Positions 12,633 through 16,501 of a stretch of 16,501 bases of DNA are shown here, one piece after another. The translations under genes and the position numbers were made by a program. Numbering within the stretch: the stretch's first letter is position 1; every line of letters starts with the position of its first letter. Below the pieces are notes generated by a model that saw only the letters and a list, made by a program, of their open reading frames with translations, searched no databases and was not told the DNA's origin. Source of the stretch: Candidatus Latescibacterota bacterium (GTDB lineage: Bacteria; Latescibacterota; UBA2968; UBA8231); NCBI GenBank assembly GCA_022825185.1, contig JAJDYK010000350.1, positions 1 to 16,501 on the forward strand, read 5' to 3'.

Positions 12633-14531
12633 TTAGTTAATCCACTCGGCAATCGCATCCTCACTCATCCCCTCGGCCTCGACCACGAGCTGCGTTCCCT
12701 TGCCTGCCGCGCGATAGCATCGTCTAGCGACTCGCTCCGGAAAATAATCTCCTGCCCCATGCACCAACAGCCGCCCCGGCGCACACAACGCCAGCGCCGT
12801 CCGCACATCGCCCAGCGCGCGAATCCCCGGCACAAAAAGCGCTCCGCTCCACGCTTCGTCGTCTCCCAGATCGCAGCCGCCCCAGTCCATCACTGTGCTG
12901 CCCTCGCCGCTAACCAGCGCCCGCGCAAACAGGCACCAGATGCCGGCCTCGCCCTGGCCGACGAGGTGGCGCTTGCCCACGCGCAAATGCTGGTCCAGAT
13001 AGGCCAGACCCGTGAGAATGTCCTGCACCCGGCAAGCCATTGTCGCCTGATTGTACGTATGATACAGAGGATCCATCTCGTCGTGCCCTTCCCTCTCTGC
13101 CCCATCAGTCAGAAAGGGTGCGACGACCAGCACAGCCCTACCCGCCTGCAACAAGCCCTGTGCCAGCGCACCCGGCTCATCGCCGTCCCAATTTGCGTCA
13201 GCAATCAGCGTCGCCGACAGCTTGCCTTGGGGACCTCGCGGAAGAAAAAACGCCGCGCGCACCCGCTCTCCACTACCCACGCGCCCCAAGATCAGATCCT
13301 CAGCCACATAGTCCTCCTCCCGTCGAAATCCCAAGCTCTCGACTGCTACTTGAGGCGCGGCATCCACCCCGAGCAGACTCGCCAGCGCCGGGCGCGTCTG
13401 CCACTGGAAGCGATGGATGCGGGGCGATGTCAGCCGAGCTGCTAACTGCTTCTCACTGCGAGCGATCACGGCGTCAAAGACCCCTTGTGCGTCGAGCGCG
13501 TGGGCCGGTTTTTTGCGCCCGCTGAACACCAGCAAATCCTCGTCCCGCTCCACGGTAAAGGGCTGTTCGGCGACCCGCCCTTGCCCACCGAGCAGGTGGC
13601 GCTTAAAAAACGCGTACACCGCCTCGCGGCTCGGCTGGTTGTAGTTGTGCGGGGCGTCTATCTGCACCTCGCTCACCTTGTTTTGTGCCCCGTAGAGGCT
13701 GTAAATCGCACGCACCGCCGGAAACTCAACCTCCGGCGTGTTCGCCGTCCAGTCGCCAGTACACGACACCATCAACAAGGGTCTCGGCGCCATGCAGCTC
13801 GCGATTTCCACATTGTTGATGTCCAGCCGCAGGTGGCCCTGATTTTCGCAGCGACAGCCGCCCTGCATAAAGGCCGAGATCATGTTGACGGGAGCCGCCG
13901 CCTTGATCCGCTCGTCAACCGCCATCAGCAAAAAGGTCTGCGTCCCGCCACCAGAAGCGCCCGTGCAGCCAATGCGCTCGGCATCTACATCCTCCAGTGA
14001 GGCGAGGAAGTCAACCACGCGAATGCTGTTCCATAGTTGCAAGCTCAACGCGCCAATCCCCCACAGAGCCTCGCGCCGCCCCCCAATCTCCCGATGCACG
14101 AACTGGTCGCTGTCGTTGTATCCGACCATGTCGTACGAAAAGGCCACCATGCCCTGCCGCGCAAAGTTGATGCAGCGCCCAGCAATCGATCCCAGTTCGG
14201 TGTTTTCCAGACGCCCGTGCTCCCAGTGGCCGTGCGGACAGGCAAGCGCCGGAAAAGGCCCCTCCCCCAGCGGCCGGTACAGATTGCCGCAGACGAAAAA
14301 ACCGGGCAGGCTCTCGAAAAAGACCTTTTCCACCGCATAGCCCTCCCGCTCAATTCGCCCAAAAACCTGCGCCTTGAGCGGTGTTTTCTCCGGCAGCGGC
14401 CACAATCCCGCGCAGACGAGAATGTGCCGACGGATCGCCGCCGCCCGCTGCTCCCACTCTGCCAGCGTCCGATAGCGGCGCAAGGCCCACGGCGTACTAA
14501 CGTGTTTGGCCGCGCCCAGCCGTGTATCCAT
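12633..14531 (-). CDS. Two-lobed alpha/beta hydrolase (acetylxylan-esterase-like) with a degenerate second lobe
   Basis: A 632-aa protein using the ATG at 14531, not the longer TTG at 14537. The first lobe (about 70-320) is an alpha/beta hydrolase of the acetylxylan esterase/dienelactone hydrolase type: CPHGHWEHG (98-106), nucleophile Ser193 in GASGGGTQTF, acid Asp260 in SCTGDWTAN, and base His295 in DAPHNYN. This suggests removal of acyl groups from carbohydrates. The second lobe (about 420-630) repeats the fold outline (AAFFLPRG, then VVAPFL, then LVHGAGDY), but its elbow reads GQGEAG, with Glu528 where the serine belongs, so it looks inactive. No signal peptide is seen. It is the middle gene of the minus-strand operon, 96 bases downstream of the membrane protein. 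The natural ester is unknown. Confidence 0.83.
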   Translation of the reverse strand: MDTRLGAAKHVSTPWALRRYRTLAEWEQRAAAIRRHILVCAGLWPLPEKTPLKAQVFGRIEREGYAVEKVFFESLPGFFVCGNLYRPLGEGPFPALACPHGHWEHGRLENTELGSIAGRCINFARQGMVAFSYDMVGYNDSDQFVHREIGGRREALWGIGALSLQLWNSIRVVDFLASLEDVDAERIGCTGASGGGTQTFLLMAVDERIKAAAPVNMISAFMQGGCRCENQGHLRLDINNVEIASCMAPRPLLMVSCTGDWTANTPEVEFPAVRAIYSLYGAQNKVSEVQIDAPHNYNQPSREAVYAFFKRHLLGGQGRVAEQPFTVERDEDLLVFSGRKKPAHALDAQGVFDAVIARSEKQLAARLTSPRIHRFQWQTRPALASLLGVDAAPQVAVESLGFRREEDYVAEDLILGRVGSGERVRAAFFLPRGPQGKLSATLIADANWDGDEPGALAQGLLQAGRAVLVVAPFLTDGAEREGHDEMDPLYHTYNQATMACRVQDILTGLAYLDQHLRVGKRHLVGQGEAGIWCLFARALVSGEGSTVMDWGGCDLGDDEAWSGALFVPGIRALGDVRTALALCAPGRLLVHGAGDYFPERVARRCYRAAGKGTQLVVEAEGMSEDAIAEWIN

Positions 14532-14538
14532 TTCCAAA

Positions 14539-14544
14539 CTCCTT
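14539..14544 (-). promoter_or_regulatory. Ribosome binding site deciding the hydrolase start
   Basis: On the minus strand AAGGAG (14544-14539) ends 7 bases before the ATG at 14531. The alternative TTG at 14537 would be only one base from it, so the ATG is the functional start. Confidence 0.75.
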
Positions 14545-14627
14545 TTTGTTGGGAGAGGTAGGGTGCCACTGGTAGATCCTCTTCATTTTGGATCTGCCGC
14601 TCAGGAGGCTTTTGCGTTGGATCGCTT

Positions 14628-16501
14628 TCACACCCAGTAGAGCCCGTGCCCCTGTTCGCCCGTGATCAGATCGACGATCAGCCAAAAAGCGATAACGGCG
14701 AATTGACCGAGGATAAGCCCCAGAAAAAAAGGCCGCACGGCCTTGAGCACCCGGGGGCCGCCGTAGCGCGTCAGCACGGCCTTGAGCAGCCACACCAAAA
14801 AGACACTGAACCAGATGTGGCGGGTCAGCATCATCTGCGAGACGGCAAACCCCATGGGGTGGATGGGGAAACTCAGCAGATGACTGCGGATCCAGTAGAG
14901 GGCGGTCATGACCGCCCCGCCCAAAGCCATCAGGCCCAAGCCGCTGTAATCTGGTCCGGCCGGATCGCGCAGATAACTGGCCGCAAAGTCAATGGTGTAG
15001 CGGGGGCCGTTGAGGAAGAACCAAGTATTGGCGTTGTTGGCACCGCTCTCGTAGGCGTAGTACAGGGTTGTCCACACCGATACGCCCAGACTCAGGACCA
15101 CTGCCAGTATCATGCTGCCCAAGACCAAGCCTTTGTTGCGGATCGATTCGGTCAGCTTGAGGCCGTTGGCCGCCGCCGCCATGACAAAGGTGCGCACATC
15201 GCTCATCCACACCTGGCCGAAGGAAAGCACGCCGATGGTGCCGGGGGCACCCAGCACTTGGGTACCGAAAAAACTGCGGACCACCGTGGGGGTAATCAAT
15301 TGAGCCCGGGTGGCGGCCAAGCCCGATTCGCAGAGAATGCGGGTGATGCCCAGAAAGGTGAGCGAAGCCATCAGCACAAAAGTAAGGGCGGCCCACCAAG
15401 GCACCCCAATTGCAATAAACCATCCGGTCATCAGCGCCAAGCCCAGAAACAGTTGCAGATAAACGGCTCTGGCCGAAAAATCGTCGCTAGAGGCGGTTTT
15501 CGGACGCAGGGCCGCCTTCCAGCTCTGCCGCAGGTGCCGACGGGCGATCCACAGGGTGTGGCCCACCAAGGCCATGAGGGCACCGAACTGGACGAAGGCC
15601 ATGATCGGGCCGCCATCGCTCTGCGTGTAGATATCGACGTCGAGGGTGCGGGTGAGGCCAATAACGCCGAAATAGCCTTTGATTGCGTAGCCCAGCAAAT
15701 AGAAAAACCAGACGCTGAGCGCCACTTCCTGGTGAATGAGGTAGGCAAAGCCCATCATGGGAAAACTGAGATTGATGGTCAGGTTCTCCATGCCGTGGAA
15801 AACGGGTACGCTGGTGTTGAGGACGATGCGGGGGAAGAAGTGGAAGTAGGCGTTGAGGCCGTTGAGCGAAGTGACGATGAAGGGGAGGGCAAAGCCGCTC
15901 CACATCACCGGACTGCGAAAAAAGGAATTGAGGGCGCGACCGGGCTGCTGGGTGCCCATCACCAGGGGCAGTTGGGCCAAGGGATAGGCCAAGCGCTCGT
16001 ATTCGATCCACTGGCGGCGGAAGAGAACGGCCAGCGCGATCATGACCATGTACAGGCCCAACAAGACTGGCAGCCAGTTCAGCAGAGGGCGGATCCAGGC
16101 CATCCAAGGAATGGGCTGGTCGCGGGCAATACCCTCGTAAAAGCCGCGGATGACGTCCTCGCCTTGGGGCACCAGCCAGTGCGGCACAAAGGGATGAATG
16201 AGTTCGGCCCATTGGTTTTCGGGGGAGGCCATATAGGAAATCGCCGGCAGGATGGGGATCAGGTACAGGGTCAGCCCCATAGTGCATATAGAACAGGAAA
16301 TGGCCGCCATCACATAGGCAATGGACAGTTCCCCCGAAGACAGAGCTAGGTAGGGGAGGAAACGGCGCAGCAGACCATTGACGAACAGGGCGAGGAAAAA
16401 CAGCAGGAAAACCGCGGCCGCGGTGGTAAAGTCAATAGTCAGGTAGGAACCGCGCACCACCAAGCTATTATAAGGCCCCCAAAAAGCGACTAGAACGCTC
16501 A
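14628..16501 (-). CDS. DUF6785/DUF6784-type multi-spanning membrane protein (5' end beyond the window)
   Basis: At least 624 residues; the frame stays open to the right edge, so the true start lies outside (the TTG at 16463 is not convincing because the coding pattern WGPYNS continues upstream). There are a dozen or more hydrophobic segments. Family-like motifs include SSGELSIAYVMAA after the first helices, TPEN-type ASPENQWAEL with PHWLVPQ, GFYEGI, and RRQWIEYERLAYPLAQLPLVM. Such proteins are annotated as DUF6785 with a C-terminal DUF6784 part and have no proven function; their topology is transporter-like. The gene is first in a minus-strand operon with an esterase-like hydrolase and an oxidoreductase, which would fit uptake of an acylated carbohydrate or related compound. 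The transport role is inference. I name the family from memory of its motifs. Confidence 0.78.
   Translation of the reverse strand, partial: SVLVAFWGPYNSLVVRGSYLTIDFTTAAAVFLLFFLALFVNGLLRRFLPYLALSSGELSIAYVMAAISCSICTMGLTLYLIPILPAISYMASPENQWAELIHPFVPHWLVPQGEDVIRGFYEGIARDQPIPWMAWIRPLLNWLPVLLGLYMVMIALAVLFRRQWIEYERLAYPLAQLPLVMGTQQPGRALNSFFRSPVMWSGFALPFIVTSLNGLNAYFHFFPRIVLNTSVPVFHGMENLTINLSFPMMGFAYLIHQEVALSVWFFYLLGYAIKGYFGVIGLTRTLDVDIYTQSDGGPIMAFVQFGALMALVGHTLWIARRHLRQSWKAALRPKTASSDDFSARAVYLQLFLGLALMTGWFIAIGVPWWAALTFVLMASLTFLGITRILCESGLAATRAQLITPTVVRSFFGTQVLGAPGTIGVLSFGQVWMSDVRTFVMAAAANGLKLTESIRNKGLVLGSMILAVVLSLGVSVWTTLYYAYESGANNANTWFFLNGPRYTIDFAASYLRDPAGPDYSGLGLMALGGAVMTALYWIRSHLLSFPIHPMGFAVSQMMLTRHIWFSVFLVWLLKAVLTRYGGPRVLKAVRPFFLGLILGQFAVIAFWLIVDLITGEQGHGLYWV

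Noticed and set aside
12375..13445. Plus-strand frame of 356 aa opposite the hydrolase and oxidoreductase
   Set aside because: It spans the junction of two well-supported minus-strand genes and has low-complexity, motif-free sequence.
14646..16349. Long plus-strand reading frame (567 aa) opposite the membrane protein
   Set aside because: Its product is rich in Gly, His, Gln and Asp with no motifs, as expected for the antisense of a hydrophobic gene; the minus frame has clear family motifs.

Overview
The window looks like one piece of a chromosome from a GC-rich (about 60% by eye), Gram-negative-type bacterium. The gene content resembles Ca. Poribacteria, Latescibacteria or other Planctomycetes-like sponge and marine lineages: two Gfo/Idh/MocA oxidoreductases, a giant DUF6785-type membrane protein beside an acetylxylan-esterase-like hydrolase, a COG4692-type neuraminidase, and PPC-domain lipoproteins. 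The phylum is inferred from gene families only. I see no rRNA, tRNA, transposase or CRISPR array.

Left part (1-4088, + strand): a Gfo/Idh/MocA oxidoreductase, a divergent MurA-type enolpyruvyl transferase, a 2OG-Fe(II) oxygenase, and a visibly AT-richer gene of unknown function with one N-terminal membrane helix.

Middle (4089-8250): a 456-base gene-free stretch packed with inverted repeats leads into two tandem lipoprotein genes. They share a nearly identical lipobox region and a PPC domain; the second also carries a leishmanolysin-like zinc peptidase domain. A 43-base hairpin lies between them and takes in the downstream Shine-Dalgarno-like sequence. Convergent to them is a stand-alone SIR2-like gene of lower GC, a family known for NAD-consuming phage defence.

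Right part (8251-16501): divergent from the SIR2 gene is a 740-aa fusion of an FAD-dependent oxidoreductase with a complete BNR_2/neuraminidase domain. A small minus-strand gene follows for a stalk-anchor protein built of 11-residue coiled-coil repeats (33-bp DNA repeats), flanked by 22-bp imperfect direct repeats. The window ends in a minus-strand operon: DUF6785/DUF6784-type membrane protein (5' end outside the window), two-lobed alpha/beta hydrolase, Gfo/Idh/MocA oxidoreductase. This looks like an uptake, de-esterification and redox route for a carbohydrate-like compound.

The least explained items are the 4267-4544 leader, which has mutually exclusive helices reaching the ribosome binding site, the hairpin between the lipoprotein genes, the oxidoreductase-neuraminidase fusion, and the MurA paralogue with altered active-site loops.
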